NCBI GenBank assembly: GCA_019801415.1
Contig: JAHVJD010000002.1
Location: 186,001 to 250,000, forward strand
Reading direction: 5' to 3'
DNA: 64,000 nucleotides
Origin: Nocardioides marinus
GTDB taxonomy: Bacteria > Pseudomonadota > Alphaproteobacteria > Rhodobacterales > Rhodobacteraceae
In this document: piece after piece, positions 63,946 through 64,000 of the stretch
How positions within the stretch are numbered: the first letter of the stretch is position 1
How the letters are laid out: each line of letters begins with the position of its first letter
Notes under the pieces: generated by a model
What the model saw: the letters and a program-made list of their open reading frames with translations, nothing else
What the model was told of the DNA's origin: nothing
Database searches by the model: none
Position numbers and translations under genes: made by a program

Positions 63946-64000
63946 GCCGACCAGCGTTTCTGGCCCGCTACGTTGGCCGGATTATGCAACCGCGCGGAGC

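Overview
The window looks like a chromosomal segment of a marine alphaproteobacterium of the Roseobacter group (Rhodobacteraceae). The evidence is a GC-rich coding style, a large PutA with a divergent Lrp-type regulator, a Hint-domain secreted-type protein, a two-domain malic enzyme and PrpE. This placement is inferred from gene content, not from a marker gene. A complete-looking siphovirus-type prophage of about 41 kb fills the centre.

Left chromosomal flank (1-15187). A minus-strand nucleoside salvage operon (cdd-deoA-deoB-upp, with upp cut by the window edge) is followed by maeB, a Hint-domain protein, prpE with candidate short-chain acyl-CoA regulator sites, an amidase, nadK and glyA (divergent), a small membrane-anchored protein and an alpha/beta hydrolase.

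Prophage (15188-56274). It lies between two identical 72-bp repeats made of the 3' part of a tRNA-Leu(UAA) gene. The intact tRNA is at the right end beside the integrase; a 3' fragment marks the left end. Reading from the right, the order is integrase and AlpA/Xis-like protein, early plus-strand genes behind an operator pair, a Dam-type methylase paired with a ParB-like protein, a CI/LexA-like repressor, a three-operator switch and a Cro-like gene. A long, tightly overlapped minus-strand operon follows: early/replication-type genes, HNH nuclease, terminases, portal, S49 protease, HK97-type capsid, connectors, tail tube, frameshifted tail chaperone, a 1878-residue tape measure, tail tip/fibre genes, and holin, holin-like/endolysin fusion and Rz/Rz1 spanins. 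Between lysis and the left att site sits visibly AT-richer cargo: a large secreted RTX mosaic protein, a resolvase-like protein, an Abi_C abortive-infection protein, two small genes and a 1161-residue membrane KAP-type P-loop NTPase. Five copies of a GGGGTAWTTTTACCCC-type palindrome, three at the cI/cro switch and two upstream of the early right-hand genes, look like the repressor regulon.

Right chromosomal flank (56305-64000). PutR-like Lrp regulator, putA, a rhomboid protease, a GFA-family zinc protein, an inositol monophosphatase family protein and a zinc-independent medium-chain oxidoreductase.

The strongest observations are the perfect -1 slippery heptamer in the tail chaperone, the five-site operator set with a repressor start abutting an operator, the attL-proximal KAP plus Abi_C cargo, the ParB-like/Dam pair in the lysogeny region, the RTX mosaic protein with seven propeller-like and six Ig-like repeats, and a helically phased repeat array after the replication-type gene. 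No database search or structure prediction was run; family names come from motifs and context.
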